Program-made: the position numbers and the translations under genes | The notes under the pieces: model-generated | Seen by the model: the letters and a program-made list of their open reading frames with translations, nothing else | What the model was told of the DNA's origin: nothing | The model's database searches: none | Part shown: positions 39,200 to 52,014 of the stretch, one piece after another | Position numbering within the stretch: the first letter of the stretch is position 1 | Layout: the number at the start of each line of letters is the position of its first letter | Assembly: GCF_018398395.1 (NCBI RefSeq) | Contig: NZ_JAHCBF010000001.1 | Span: 186,001-250,000, forward strand | Length of the DNA: 64,000 nucleotides | Source of the DNA: Croceicoccus gelatinilyticus | Lineage (GTDB): Bacteria > Pseudomonadota > Alphaproteobacteria > Sphingomonadales > Sphingomonadaceae | Direction: 5' to 3'

Positions 39200-39746
39200 G
39201 GTTTTCTTTTTTGCCCAGCGGAAACCTGACGACGGGGTCGTAATGCGACCCGTTCGGCGTCAGCGTGCTTTCATAGAGCAGGAAGTTGTCGACGCGCATC
39301 GGCCCTGCGTGAAAATCTCCGAAACGCGCCATCCAGTCGCCGATCGGACCGCTTGACCGGTTGAGCCTAGCGAGGGTCACATGCGGCAGGAAACGACGCG
39401 TCTCCGCCTCGCAACCCGCAGTGACGACCGCACGCTCAACCTTTTTCTGCAAGACCAGCAGTTCCGGCGAATGTGCCACGCCCGTCCAGACCGCGTGGGG
39501 CCAGTGCGACTTCGAGAAATGCCCGAGCCCGCGCAGTTCCAGATTGAAGGCCGGCGCTTCGATGCGCGACAGGGCATCGGCAATGTCGTTGGCCAGTGGC
39601 GTGTCGACCTCGCCGATATAGCGTAGGGTCAGGTGAAGCTGCGTCTCGTCCTGCCAGCGCGCGTCCTCGATATCGTCCATCACATCGAACATGGCGTCCA
39701 TTGCGTCCTCACTGGGACGGATGGCGACGAATAGGCGGTGGCTCAT
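39192..39746 (-). CDS. thpR: RNA 2',3'-cyclic phosphodiesterase (2H family)
   Basis: 184 aa from the ATG at 39746 (MSHRLFVAIRPSEDAMDAM). It has the two H-x-T motifs of the 2H phosphoesterase/LigT family (HLTLRYIGE and HVTLARLNR), spaced as in ThpR. It hydrolyses 2',3'-cyclic phosphate ends; the physiological target is uncertain. Upstream in-frame codons are rejected because the family starts at this Met. Confidence 0.88.
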   Translation of the reverse strand: MSHRLFVAIRPSEDAMDAMFDVMDDIEDARWQDETQLHLTLRYIGEVDTPLANDIADALSRIEAPAFNLELRGLGHFSKSHWPHAVWTGVAHSPELLVLQKKVERAVVTAGCEAETRRFLPHVTLARLNRSSGPIGDWMARFGDFHAGPMRVDNFLLYESTLTPNGSHYDPVVRFPLGKKENLK

Positions 39747-40074
39747 GAGCTTTGTTCGATAGCGCGGAAAGGAGTTCCCTCCACGAGCAGCCAGCTTGCG
39801 ATTGAAAACAAAGGCTGTGGCGCATTGGTTTTCGCGATCCACTCTAAACATTCAAAGGGAAGGTTCATGTGGTCGTGTTAGCAGGCGCTCTTGCCGGACG
39901 AAACTACCGGGGCGCGGAGCACCAAGAGGCCGCATTCTCGCTAATTCAGCCAGCCCCTCTGGTCTGACCGGCGTTGCAATCGGGCGGGGCGTTACCACAT
40001 CGACCGTAACTGGCCACGCGCCATGGGCCCAGAGGTCTTGACGGCGCGGAACATTTGCGGAACATCATTCTCCC
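39747..40074. other. Intergenic region between thpR and uvrA
   Basis: 328 bp between divergent genes. The right end holds the uvrA SOS box and a TTGACG -35-like element at 40038-40043. I see nothing coding in the remainder. Confidence 0.5.
40049..40063 (+). promoter_or_regulatory. LexA (SOS) box upstream of uvrA
   Basis: GAAC-N7-GAAC, the reverse complement of the alphaproteobacterial LexA direct repeat GTTC-N7-GTTC. It lies just downstream of a TTGACG -35-like hexamer and 12 bp before the uvrA ATG, so LexA binding would block transcription. Confidence 0.8.
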
Positions 40075-43011
<2,937 letters not shown>

Positions 43012-43065
43012 AGGTACGCTGCCCGTCGTGCTAAGCCTGTCGGCAGGAGAAGGAGTCGCGAAGTC

Positions 43066-43503
43066 ATGAAAAAGCTCATCGCCCTTGCTGCCATCGCTGC
43101 AGCCACCCCGGCCATTGCCGGACACCATGAAGAGAAGGCCAACGGCCATTCCAAGATGCTGATGGCGGGCCTGCTTGGCACAAACCAGGTCAACGGCGGA
43201 GACGAGGATGGCCGCGGTCAGTTCATGGCCTGGCCCGATGCCGAAGGGCAGCTTTGCTATCGTCTCATGGTTTCGAACATCGCGGCTCCGACCGCTGCGC
43301 ACATCCACAGCGGTGCTGCGGGCGTGAACGGCGGCGTCGTGGTTGGCCTGTCGGCTCCCACCGACGGCAAGGTCGAAGGCTGCGCCACGGTCGATGCCGA
43401 AACGATGGCGGCGCTCTGGGCAGAACCGGGCGCATACTATGTCAACGTGCACAATGGCGAACATCCCGCCGGCGCCGTGCGCGGCCAGTTGATGAGCCAC
43501 TGA
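43066..43503 (+). CDS. Secreted CHRD-domain protein
   Basis: 145 aa with a signal peptide (MKKLIALAAIAAATPAIA). The mature part matches the CHRD (chordin-like) domain: KMLMAGLLGTNQVNGGDEDGRGQF, then CYRLMVSNIAAPTAAHIHSGAAGVNGGVVVGL, ending with YYVNVHNGEHPAGAVRGQL. Such domains occur in bacterial secreted proteins; the function is not established. The ribosome-binding site is AGGAGAAGGAG. Confidence 0.88.
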   Translation: MKKLIALAAIAAATPAIAGHHEEKANGHSKMLMAGLLGTNQVNGGDEDGRGQFMAWPDAEGQLCYRLMVSNIAAPTAAHIHSGAAGVNGGVVVGLSAPTDGKVEGCATVDAETMAALWAEPGAYYVNVHNGEHPAGAVRGQLMSH

Positions 43504-43586
43504 CCCGGCTTGCGGCTGCCCGAACAGCCTTAGCGACCAATTAACCAATGGCGTGCCATGCAACCCCCTGAATCCAGGGGGTCTGC

Positions 43587-43901
43587 ATGAGCAACGGTGC
43601 CAAGAAGCTGATTATCTTCCTCGTCCTCGCTGTGATCGCGACGGTCGTCTCGTTCTTCTTCGCCGAGGATATCCGCACCTGGCTCAACCAGCGGGGCGGG
43701 GGGCAGAACGATGAAGTGCGCACCCAGTGCATCGCCGAATACACGCAGGTGCCACTGACCGAACGGCGCGCAGGACTGGTTTGCGACTGCCTGATCGTCG
43801 AGACGAAGCGGCAAAAGCTGCAACTCGAGGACCTGCTCGGCACGGACGCGCCCGAGATGCAGTCGATCTCGAGCGCATGCATGCAGATGCATGCCGGCTG
43901 A
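43587..43901 (+). CDS. Membrane-anchored small protein with C-x17-C-x-C-x29-C motif
   Basis: 104 aa. One N-terminal TM (LIIFLVLAVIATVVSFFF) is followed by a soluble domain of about 65 residues facing the periplasm or cytoplasm. The domain has four Cys spaced C-x17-C-x-C-x29-C, with TER in the first interval and QL..DL in the second. The gene at 44235 shows the same spacing with no gaps, so the two are homologous. No known family recognised. Confidence 0.65.
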   Translation: MSNGAKKLIIFLVLAVIATVVSFFFAEDIRTWLNQRGGGQNDEVRTQCIAEYTQVPLTERRAGLVCDCLIVETKRQKLQLEDLLGTDAPEMQSISSACMQMHAG

Positions 43902-44234
43902 GGCGCCAGCCCGCTAACGAGCGTTTCGCAGTCGCAGGATCGTCTGCTCAGCCGCGGAAAGCGCGTGCTCGGATCGATCATGATCGTCCACGTGCAGTTA
44001 TTTGGTCGGTAAGATTAACAACGCAGGTGCCAAGGCTGCTCGATCACAGGGCGACGCTTCATCGCGTGTCTTCATCGCTCGGCGCCCGTGGACGGCGACA
44101 AGCCGCCTCTTGCGGGTGGGGGGCAATCGGGTGACTATGCCCTTGGCCGACCCTGTGGCCGATGAAGAGGTAACCTGCTCTTCACCATCAGGGTTTAGGG
44201 ATCGGGCCGGACGGACAGAATACGGAGGCGGTTG
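43902..44234 (+). other. Intergenic region between the two Cys-motif genes
   Basis: 333 bp separating the two homologous small genes. Short open frames occur, but none has a good ribosome-binding site and family-like content. Nothing recognisable apart from the GGAGG site serving the ATG at 44235. Confidence 0.4.
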
Positions 44235-44639
44235 ATGACGGCGGTCAGGCTTGCAGGCGCGATGGCGCTGGCGACATTGGCACTTGCGGGGTGCGAGGAT
44301 CCCAAGCCGGGTCTGCAGGACGAACAGCGTGTCGAGAAGGTGAGCGACTGCAAGGCGGTCGTCGGTCACTTCGCGCCGACTGAACGCAAGAAGGACCAGC
44401 TTTGCGAATGTCTGACCGGCAGGCTGGCGCAGCAGCAATTGACCGTTGACGACCTGCGCGGTGCCAAGCGCGACCGCGCGATGGAGCAACTGCGCTGGTG
44501 CGGTCAGCAGGTCGGTATTTTCAGCAAGAGCACGGCGCCCGCGCCCAGGCCTTCGGCGAGCGAGCCCGAAGTCGAAGGTCCCGGCGATGCCGAGCCGATC
44601 ATGGATGAACCGGCAGCGGAAGCTCCGGCTGCCGAATAA
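44235..44639 (+). CDS. Small lipoprotein with C-x17-C-x-C-x29-C motif
   Basis: 134 aa from the ATG at 44235, with GGAGG 6 nt upstream. An upstream in-frame TTG is less likely. The N-terminus is a lipoprotein signal (MALATLALAGCEDPKPG). The core domain has four Cys with exactly the spacing of the protein at 43587, plus shared TER and QL-x3-DL positions. The C-terminal 35 residues are Pro/Glu/Ala-rich. Probably envelope-attached; function unknown. Confidence 0.68.
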   Translation: MTAVRLAGAMALATLALAGCEDPKPGLQDEQRVEKVSDCKAVVGHFAPTERKKDQLCECLTGRLAQQQLTVDDLRGAKRDRAMEQLRWCGQQVGIFSKSTAPAPRPSASEPEVEGPGDAEPIMDEPAAEAPAAE

Positions 44640-44654
44640 TCAAATTCTAAAAAA

Positions 44655-45224
44655 TCAGTCCTGAAGCAGGCTGAGGGCGACGCGGTCCTGGCCGCGAGCC
44701 TTCATGCCGATCGCGTCGGCGGCGGCTTCGGAAAGGTCGATCACGCGTTTGCCGTGGAACGGGCCGCGATCGTTGATGCGTACGATGATCGACTTGCCAG
44801 TGCGCTGCGAGGTCACGCGGACCTTGCTGCCGAACGGTAGAGTGCGATGCGCGGCGGTATATTCGGTGGGGTCGAACCGTTCGCCATTGGCCGTCGGGCG
44901 CCCGGCAAAGCGCGGACCGTACCAGCTGGCAAGACCGATACCGAGTTCTTCGGCTACATCGGACAGTTCGGAAATGACGGGTTCCGGCTCCGCAAAACCG
45001 GGATCGTCAGTCCCCATGCCGGGCAGTTCGGGCAGGGCATCGTCGGGCGTGGCCGTATCGATTTCGAAGCCCGGTGCGGTCACCTGGATGTCTTCCGACA
45101 CGGCGAGCGCAGCTCCGGGAACGAGCGAGGCGAGGGCGAAGCCCACGGCCAGGCGCGATACGCGGCGGCGGCGATCCGTCACACGATGGCGGCGGATGAA
45201 GCGGTGCAAAGTAGTCCCGTCCAT
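44655..45224 (-). CDS. rlpA: RlpA-like septal-ring lipoprotein-family protein (DPBB domain)
   Basis: 189 aa from the ATG at 45224. A basic N-terminus and hydrophobic segment (LAVGFALASLVPGAALA) are followed by a linker and a double-psi beta-barrel. The barrel carries the RlpA signature ASWYGPRFAGRPTANGERFDPTEYTAAHRTLPFG and RINDRGPFHGKRVIDLSEAA. RlpA proteins act on peptidoglycan; no SPOR domain is present, so this is a short form. There is no lipobox Cys. Upstream in-frame starts exist, so the 5' end is uncertain. Confidence 0.85.
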   Translation of the reverse strand: MDGTTLHRFIRRHRVTDRRRRVSRLAVGFALASLVPGAALAVSEDIQVTAPGFEIDTATPDDALPELPGMGTDDPGFAEPEPVISELSDVAEELGIGLASWYGPRFAGRPTANGERFDPTEYTAAHRTLPFGSKVRVTSQRTGKSIIVRINDRGPFHGKRVIDLSEAAADAIGMKARGQDRVALSLLQD

Positions 45225-45863
45225 GGCGTGGCTTATACCATGGAAAAGTAGCCCAAAGGTTTCGACCCGTCTCAATTCGGCCACAATCGGGCCGGGATCG
45301 GGGAACGCTGAAACGATTCAGGGGAGGGTGCGACTCGACGCTTGAAGCAATTTTGCCGGGCCCGAACGCAAATGGGGCCAGCATCGCTGCTGGCCCCACT
45401 CTCACCGACGCGTGGTCCACTGGGGAACTTGGCGCCTGGCGTTTCGGCTTCCTTTCCCGAAGGTCGGGAGGCCTATGTCGCCCGGCGCTCGCGCCGGCAT
45501 CCGGTTCCTGGCGGGGGTTCGGTTCGGTTCAGAAGAGCGTTCTCTTCTCCCGTTCCGTTCTCACCCGGATCCGAAGCCTTCCTTCCATGATGGTCCGTCG
45601 CTTCAACCGATCCAGCATTTCCGCAAGGGATTTGCCATTTCGTCCACGCCGGTCCGGAATTCCGGCCATGCTGATGCGCCTTTCGCGTCTATCCGGTCTT
45701 TCCTCATCCGCGGCCTTCGAGAGGCCTGCCGGACGCTGGTCCGTCCATCTGTCGCGCGGCTTTCGCCAGCATATCGATCGGTTCGATTTCCTTTACGTTT
45801 CAGAGCCTTGCGGCCCGATCCGAGAGGGCTTCATCCCCGTTCGACAAGTTCAAGGTGACTCTG
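45225..45863. other. Long gap between rlpA and argG
   Basis: About 640 bp with no recognised gene, unusual for this compact region. It holds a perfect hairpin with 10-bp arms GGGGCCAGCA (45374-45383) and TGCTGGCCCC (45388-45397). Open frames run through it on the + strand but lack family-like sequence. DnaA-box-like elements follow at its right end. Confidence 0.4.
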
Positions 45864-46009
45864 ATGACCGAGTCGTTCAAGCAGGCAAGCGGCGATTTAT
45901 CCACAGAACGCGATCTTCGTGGTGGACAAGAGTGGATAAACCCGTCATTTGGCGCGGTTCGCCGCGATCGCGAGCGAATCTCGCGACTGCGGCACGCCCG
46001 CGAAGGCGT

Positions 46010-46013
<4 letters not shown>
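45864..46013 (+). CDS. Possible small ORF of 49 aa overlapping the DnaA-box-like cluster
   Basis: ATG at 45864 with AAGGTGA 5 nt upstream. The predicted product is polar and ends in a very basic tail ([18 protein letters not shown]). Its stop overlaps the convergent argG stop by 2 bp. No homolog is recognised. It may be chance, since the same bases contain the DnaA-box-like sequences. Confidence 0.3.
45897..45939 (+). other. Cluster of three DnaA-box-like sequences
   Basis: TTATCCACA (45897-45905) is a perfect consensus DnaA box. On the opposite strand, 45931-45939 reads TTATCCACT (8/9) and 45921-45929 reads TTGTCCACC (7/9). Three boxes in 43 bp is more than expected by chance, but no AT-rich unwinding region or replication gene is next to it. 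Confidence 0.5.
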
Positions 46014-47227
<1,214 letters not shown>

Positions 47228-47236
47228 GCGCGCCGG

Positions 47237-48610
47237 TTAGGCGGGACTTGCGCCGCCTGCAAGTGTCTCTGCGGGTTTGATCGATCTGAGGAGACCCGGA
47301 AGGTACGCGCCAAGGGTCACTGCGCGCAGGATATAGGTGGCCGTAAAGGCGATCCAGACGCCCAAGTTGCCGTAAGGCCGCAGCAGAAGGTCGAGCGCGA
47401 TATAGAGCGCTGTGGTAGCCACGGCGGCATTGCGCAGGGCCTTGCCGCGCGTTGCGCCGATGAAAACCCCGTCGAGCATCCACGAAGGGGCGCCCAGCAG
47501 AGGGACAAGGGCGGCAAAGGGCAGGAAGATCACTGCCGTCTTGTAGGTCGCATCGTCGGTGATCATCGCGTCGATGATGCCCGGCCCGACCAGCCAGTAA
47601 GCCAGCGAGATCAACGCACCGCCCAGAAGCGCGAATTCGCTGGTGAGGCGGATCGCGCGCAGGAACCTCGGGCGCGATCCCGCACCCAAAGCCTGCCCGA
47701 CGCGGGCTTCGGCGGTAAAAGCGAAGGCGTCGAGCACGAAGGCGGCGACCGAAATGAACTGCAAGAGCACGTGATTCGCCGCCAGCGTCGTCGCGCCGAG
47801 CCTTGCGCCGGAACTTGCCAGCCATGTGAAAACCAGCAGCAGCGCGATGGTGCGGATCATCAGGTCGCGGTTGACGGCGAAGAGTTTGGCCAGTTCCTCG
47901 CGGTCGAGCAGGTGCGACTTCGGAACGCGCTTCAGCATGGCAAGCGGGCTTGCCCCTGCCACGCGTGCGCAGATGACGAGGCCGGTGACGAGCGCGATCC
48001 ATTCCGCCCCCGCCGTGCCCGCACCGATGCCGCCCGCGCCCATTCCCGCGCCCCAAACTAGCCCGACATCGAGCAGGGCGTTCGACGCGTTCATCACGAT
48101 CTGCAAAACGAGCGCCGCCCGCGTGCGGCCAAGGCCCAGCAGCCAGCCGGTGATCGCAAAGACCGCCAATGCGGCAGGCGCGCCGAAGAATCGGGCCGAG
48201 ACATAGGCGTCGGCTTCGGCGCTGACCTGTTCCCCGCCCGACATCACGGCAAGCGCGAGGGCGGTGAGCGGGATTTGCAGGGCCAGCAGGACGAGCCCCA
48301 GTACCACACCGATGCCGATCCCGCGCAGGAACAGCGCCTCGACCTCGCGCCGCCGCTCTGCCCCGTGGGCCTGTGCCGTAAGGCCGGTCAGGCCCATACG
48401 CAGGAAGCCGAAGCTCCAGAAGACAAGATTGATGATCGTCGCGCCCAAAGCCACGCCGGCCAGCGCGCCTGCATCGCCGGTGCGGCCAACGACGACAGTA
48501 TCGACAATGCCGACCAGCGGCACAGAGGCCTGACCCAGCATGATCGGCCATGCCTGCGCAAGGATGGCTTTTCGGGTGAGTGGGGCGGCTTCAGTCACTC
48601 TTGCGCCCAT
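47237..48610 (-). CDS. MATE-family efflux transporter (DinF/NorM type)
   Basis: About 457 aa from the ATG at 48610 (MGARVTEAAPLTRKAILAQAWPIMLGQASVPLVGIVDTVVVGRTG). The start is uncertain between this codon and nearby GTG/TTG codons. Twelve TM segments are expected in two homologous halves, and the first-helix pattern PIMLGQ...GIVDTVVVG is typical of the DinF-like branch. Likely a cation-coupled drug or metabolite exporter; substrate unknown. It follows cfa by about 30 bp on the same strand. Confidence 0.85.
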   Translation of the reverse strand: MGARVTEAAPLTRKAILAQAWPIMLGQASVPLVGIVDTVVVGRTGDAGALAGVALGATIINLVFWSFGFLRMGLTGLTAQAHGAERRREVEALFLRGIGIGVVLGLVLLALQIPLTALALAVMSGGEQVSAEADAYVSARFFGAPAALAVFAITGWLLGLGRTRAALVLQIVMNASNALLDVGLVWGAGMGAGGIGAGTAGAEWIALVTGLVICARVAGASPLAMLKRVPKSHLLDREELAKLFAVNRDLMIRTIALLLVFTWLASSGARLGATTLAANHVLLQFISVAAFVLDAFAFTAEARVGQALGAGSRPRFLRAIRLTSEFALLGGALISLAYWLVGPGIIDAMITDDATYKTAVIFLPFAALVPLLGAPSWMLDGVFIGATRGKALRNAAVATTALYIALDLLLRPYGNLGVWIAFTATYILRAVTLGAYLPGLLRSIKPAETLAGGASPA

Positions 48611-48640
48611 GCCCCGCCGCCGTGGGCAGGGCAAGCCGCG

Positions 48641-49888
48641 TCAGGCGAGCAGCTTTGCCTCTGCCTCTCCCATGTAGTCGCGCGACAGCGGCAGGGCGCG
48701 GCGGTCGCGGATGTACTGAATCTGGAAATTGCACATCCCGCCGTTTTCGAACGCGGCGGTCGCACCGGAGAGGTAGAACGTCCACATCCGGAAGAAGCGG
48801 GGGGCGTACATCGCTTCGATCTCGGACTGGTGCGCCATGCAGCGGTCGTACCAGCGGCGCAGGGTCCTGGCGTAGTGAATGCGCAGGTTCTCGACGTCGC
48901 TGGCGATCAGGCGGACCTTCTCGCTCGCCGCGATCGTTTCGGATAGGGCCGGAATATAGCCGCCGGGGAAGATGTACTTGCGCGTGAAGGCGTCGGTCAT
49001 GCCCGGCTGGCCCATGCGCCCGATCGTGTGGATCAGTGCCACGCCGTCCTGGTGCATGAGATTGCCGACCGAGCGGAAATAGGTCTCGAACTGCGGCTGC
49101 CCGACGTGTTCGAACATGCCGACTGATACGATCCGGTCGAACTGGCGGCCCGATGAGGCAAGCTCGCGATAGTCGACAAGCTCGAAGCTGACCTTGTCGG
49201 CAACGCCTGCCGCCTCCGCCCGTTTGCGGGCGAGGGCCAGCTGTTCTTCGGACAGCGTGATGCCGGTGACGTGAACGCCTGCCTTCTGCGCAAGGAAGAT
49301 CGCCATCCCGCCCCACCCGCAACCGATGTCGAGCACTTCCTGCCCCGGTTCGAGCGCGAGCTTGGCCGCGATGTGGGCCAGTTTTTCATGCTGCGCTTCC
49401 TCCAGCGTCATGTCCTCGCGCGGCCAGTAGGCGCACGAATACTGCATGTGCGGGCTATCGAGCATTAGTTCGTAGAGATCGTTGCCGATGTCGTAGTGAT
49501 GCGCGACGTTGCTCTTGGAACTCGATGCCCGGTTGGTTGCGGCGCGCAAGTGGGCCACGCGGTCCTTCAGCCGGCGCAGAAACGTGGGCGGGCGCAGGCG
49601 CTGTCCCTTGTCCCACGGCTGATTGGCGCGCAGCAGGTGGATCAGTTCCATGATCCCGCCGCCTTCGATGGTCAGCTTGCCGTCCATGAAAGCCTCTGCC
49701 GCCCCCAGACGCGGGTCGGTCAGGATTTGGCGGGTCGCGCCGTCGCGCAGATTTACGGAAAGATCCTCGAAACCCGGGGCAGGAGTACCAAAAGTCTCAG
49801 TGCCGCCACCTTCGAAGTGAACCTTCAGCGTTCCATGTTTGACAGTGCTTGCGAAGAAGCGGGCGATGATCCGGTCGGAAGCGCTCAT
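48641..49888 (-). CDS. cfa: Cyclopropane-fatty-acyl-phospholipid synthase
   Basis: 415 aa. It methylenates unsaturated acyl chains of membrane phospholipids using S-adenosylmethionine. The SAM-binding motif VLDIGCGWGGMAIFLA is central, preceded by HYDIGNDLYELMLDSPHMQYSCAYW and followed by MFEHVG and FTRKYIFPGGYIP, all typical of the CFA synthase family. The N-terminal domain of about 120 residues is present. Confidence 0.93.
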   Translation of the reverse strand: MSASDRIIARFFASTVKHGTLKVHFEGGGTETFGTPAPGFEDLSVNLRDGATRQILTDPRLGAAEAFMDGKLTIEGGGIMELIHLLRANQPWDKGQRLRPPTFLRRLKDRVAHLRAATNRASSSKSNVAHHYDIGNDLYELMLDSPHMQYSCAYWPREDMTLEEAQHEKLAHIAAKLALEPGQEVLDIGCGWGGMAIFLAQKAGVHVTGITLSEEQLALARKRAEAAGVADKVSFELVDYRELASSGRQFDRIVSVGMFEHVGQPQFETYFRSVGNLMHQDGVALIHTIGRMGQPGMTDAFTRKYIFPGGYIPALSETIAASEKVRLIASDVENLRIHYARTLRRWYDRCMAHQSEIEAMYAPRFFRMWTFYLSGATAAFENGGMCNFQIQYIRDRRALPLSRDYMGEAEAKLLA

Positions 49889-49945
49889 GTGGCTGAATGT
49901 AGAAGCATATCGGTTGCAGGAAGCAAGCTACAATCTTCGTCTATT

Positions 49946-50713
49946 TCAGCTTTCCTCGCGTGCCAGAAACAGCACGTCGCGATCCTGCTGCATGAGGTGC
50001 TGGCCCGAATCGACGTAGAGCACTTGTCCGTTGGCCGCCGCGCCACTGGCGAGGAATAGCGCTGCATCGGCCAGTTCGGCAGGATCTGTCAGACGCTGCA
50101 TCAGGTTCATGCGTCCGCTCGCTTCGTGCTCTGTTTCAGCTTGGTCAAAGCTGGGCAGCATTGCGCCGGGGCACAGGCCATAGATGCGGTCGGCGGTCGT
50201 TTGCCGATCCATCGCGAGCATTTCGGTCGCTGACGCAAGCGCGGCTTTCGACATGGTGTAACTGAAGAAATCCGGGTTCATGTTCGCCAGCTTCTGGTCG
50301 AGCACGTTGATGACGCGGCGACCCGAAGTTGCGCGGGCATGGGCGAGGTAGGCCTGCGTAAGAAGGGCTGGCCCTTCGGCATTGGCCTGAAGTGCACGGG
50401 TAAAGGTCGCGTGGTCTAGCGCCTCGGCCGTGTCGAGTTCGAAAAGAGAGGCGCAGTTGACGAGTGCGCGCCAGTCTAGCAGGCGCGCGCCCAGTTCACG
50501 CACGGTCCCGACGATTTCGTTGCTGCAGGCGAGATCGAACCGCACCGTCTCAGCGCTCTCGAGGCCTGAGGCCAGCGCCTCCGCCTCGTCAGCGGAACTG
50601 CGGTAGTGGACAACGACGTGCCAGCCATCGGCGGCAAATCGGCGCGCCATTTCAGCGCCAAGGCGGCGGGCGGCACCGGTTATGAGAACGGCGGGACGAT
50701 CGGTTCCGGACAT
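49946..50713 (-). CDS. SDR-family reductase, FolM/pteridine reductase-like
   Basis: 255 aa from the ATG at 50713. The cofactor motif is TGAARRLG, with Arg residues where classical SDRs have Gly, a feature of NADPH-dependent pteridine reductases. The catalytic YTMSK and the LDQKLANMNPDFFSY stretch fit FolM-like dihydromonapterin reductases. VNCAS replaces NNAS. Substrate assignment is by resemblance. It stands alone on the minus strand. Confidence 0.75.
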   Translation of the reverse strand: MSGTDRPAVLITGAARRLGAEMARRFAADGWHVVVHYRSSADEAEALASGLESAETVRFDLACSNEIVGTVRELGARLLDWRALVNCASLFELDTAEALDHATFTRALQANAEGPALLTQAYLAHARATSGRRVINVLDQKLANMNPDFFSYTMSKAALASATEMLAMDRQTTADRIYGLCPGAMLPSFDQAETEHEASGRMNLMQRLTDPAELADAALFLASGAAANGQVLYVDSGQHLMQQDRDVLFLAREES

Positions 50714-50762
50714 GGCAGGGCTTGGACCACAAATCCCCCGCACTCGCAAATCGTTGGCCGAT

Positions 50763-50803
50763 AAAAACGACGAGGGCCGGACACCACATTCGGTGCCCGG
50801 CCC
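50763..50803 (-). terminator. Terminator after the glycine-zipper gene
   Basis: GGGCCGG (50774-50780) pairs with CCGGCCC (50797-50803), with a CACC/GGTG inner stem after one mismatch. On the minus strand TTTTT follows after a short TCGTCG spacer. Confidence 0.55.
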
Positions 50804-50826
50804 CGGCTGGCATTCGGATCAAGTGA

Positions 50827-51186
50827 TCAATTGCAGCGGGCGTCGCCCTTGTCGATCGCACGGCCGATGATCGCACCGGCTGCTGCGCCGAGGATCGTGC
50901 CGGTCGTGCGGTCGCGGCCGCCGTCGATTTCGCGGCCGAGCAGCGCACCGCCGGCAGCGCCGATGATAAGGCCCGTCGTGCCGTCATTGCGCTTGCAATA
51001 GTAGCGGCCATCGTCGCCGCGCCAGTAACGGTCACCGCGGCGCATGACGCGCGGTTCGTAATGATGGCCACCCTTGTGCTTCGCACGCGCGCCGTGCGCG
51101 GGCGCCCAAGGCGGCGGGTCGGCGAGAACCGGGGCGGGAATGGCTACGCTTGCTGCCACGAGGGCCCCCATCAGCGTCTTTTTCAT
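50827..51186 (-). CDS. Secreted glycine-zipper (2TM) envelope protein
   Basis: 119 aa with a signal peptide (MKKTLMGALVAASVAIPAPVLA). After a basic Tyr/Arg-rich stretch there are two glycine-zipper segments (GLIIGAAGGALLGREIDGG and GTILGAAAGAIIGRAIDKG) as in the Rick_17kDa/glycine-zipper 2TM family. Probably outer-membrane associated. It has its own terminator and about 200 bp of upstream space. Confidence 0.8.
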   Translation of the reverse strand: MKKTLMGALVAASVAIPAPVLADPPPWAPAHGARAKHKGGHHYEPRVMRRGDRYWRGDDGRYYCKRNDGTTGLIIGAAGGALLGREIDGGRDRTTGTILGAAAGAIIGRAIDKGDARCN

Positions 51187-51382
51187 GGTTCGTCCTTTCT
51201 TCAGTCCGACTGGTCAATCGGTCAGATCGCTCAGCACTTACCCTCGTGAGTGCAATCCGATCCCGGAACGGGAGATGAACCGCCTCTTCAGATTTTAGCT
51301 TATGGACGAACTGTTTCCGAGAAACGACGAAACGCGATTAACTTGGAATTAGGCACGTTTCGCCGATCTCGATTCAAGGCGC

Positions 51383-51976
51383 TTAAAGCTTGGCGATTTC
51401 CTCTTTGGCCTTCTCGATCGCGCCTTCGGGGCCGGTCATGCCGACACCAGTCGCGCGCACGAAGGTCATGTCGGTAATGCCGATGAAGCCGAACATCGTC
51501 GTCAGGAAATCCTCGATCAGGCTCAGCGGCTGTGTACCGGGTTCGTAAGGGCCCCCAGCTGCGATGGCGAAGATCACGCGGCGACCGCCGGCAAGGCCTT
51601 CGGGGCCCTCTTCGGTATAGCGGAACGTGGTGCGCGGCACGCCGAGACGGTCGATCCAGCTCTTGAGGTTCGAGGGAATCGCGAAATTGTACATCGGCAC
51701 GCCGATGACGACGGTGTCGGCGGCAAGGAATTCGTCGAGGATCGCGCGTTCGGTCGCGGCGGCGGCCTTCATGTCGTCGGTCTGGTGCTCTTCCGGGGTG
51801 CGGATAGCGCCTGTCGTAACAGGATTGAGGTGGGCGACCGGTTCGGTGCCCAGATCGCGATAATTGACGCTGGCGTCCGGATTATCGGCGGTCAGCTTGT
51901 CTACGACGGCCTTGGTGACAGCGCGGCTGACCGAGTCGGCACCCGATGTCGAACTGTCGATGTGCAGGATATTCAC
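51383..51976 (-). CDS. azoR: FMN-dependent NADH-azoreductase
   Basis: 197 aa from a GTG at 51976, with GGAG 9 nt upstream (starts VNILHIDSSTSG). Flavodoxin-like fold: the SSTSGADSVSR phosphate loop, then VVIGVPMYNFAIPSNLKSWIDRLG and GGRRVIFAIAAGGPY are diagnostic of the AzoR/NQO family. It reduces quinones and azo compounds with NADH. It is divergent from an HxlR regulator across 38 bp, so it is probably induced by electrophiles. Confidence 0.92.
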   Translation of the reverse strand: MNILHIDSSTSGADSVSRAVTKAVVDKLTADNPDASVNYRDLGTEPVAHLNPVTTGAIRTPEEHQTDDMKAAAATERAILDEFLAADTVVIGVPMYNFAIPSNLKSWIDRLGVPRTTFRYTEEGPEGLAGGRRVIFAIAAGGPYEPGTQPLSLIEDFLTTMFGFIGITDMTFVRATGVGMTGPEGAIEKAKEEIAKL

Positions 51977-52014
51977 GTTGCTATACTCCGGTATCAAATG
52001 ATAACCGGGTCCAT
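51977..52014. promoter_or_regulatory. Divergent azoR/hxlR control region with imperfect operator
   Basis: Only 38 bp separate the two start codons. The region contains an imperfect palindrome, CCGGTATCA / TGATAACCGG, with one base inserted in the second arm. A TATACT -10-like hexamer lies at 51982-51987 for the + strand. It is a natural binding site for the HxlR protein encoded alongside. Confidence 0.6.

Noticed and set aside
45535-45585. Cluster of GTTC words in the rlpA-argG gap as SOS boxes
   Set aside because: Spacings are 1, 8 or 9 nt rather than the required 7, so they do not fit the LexA motif.
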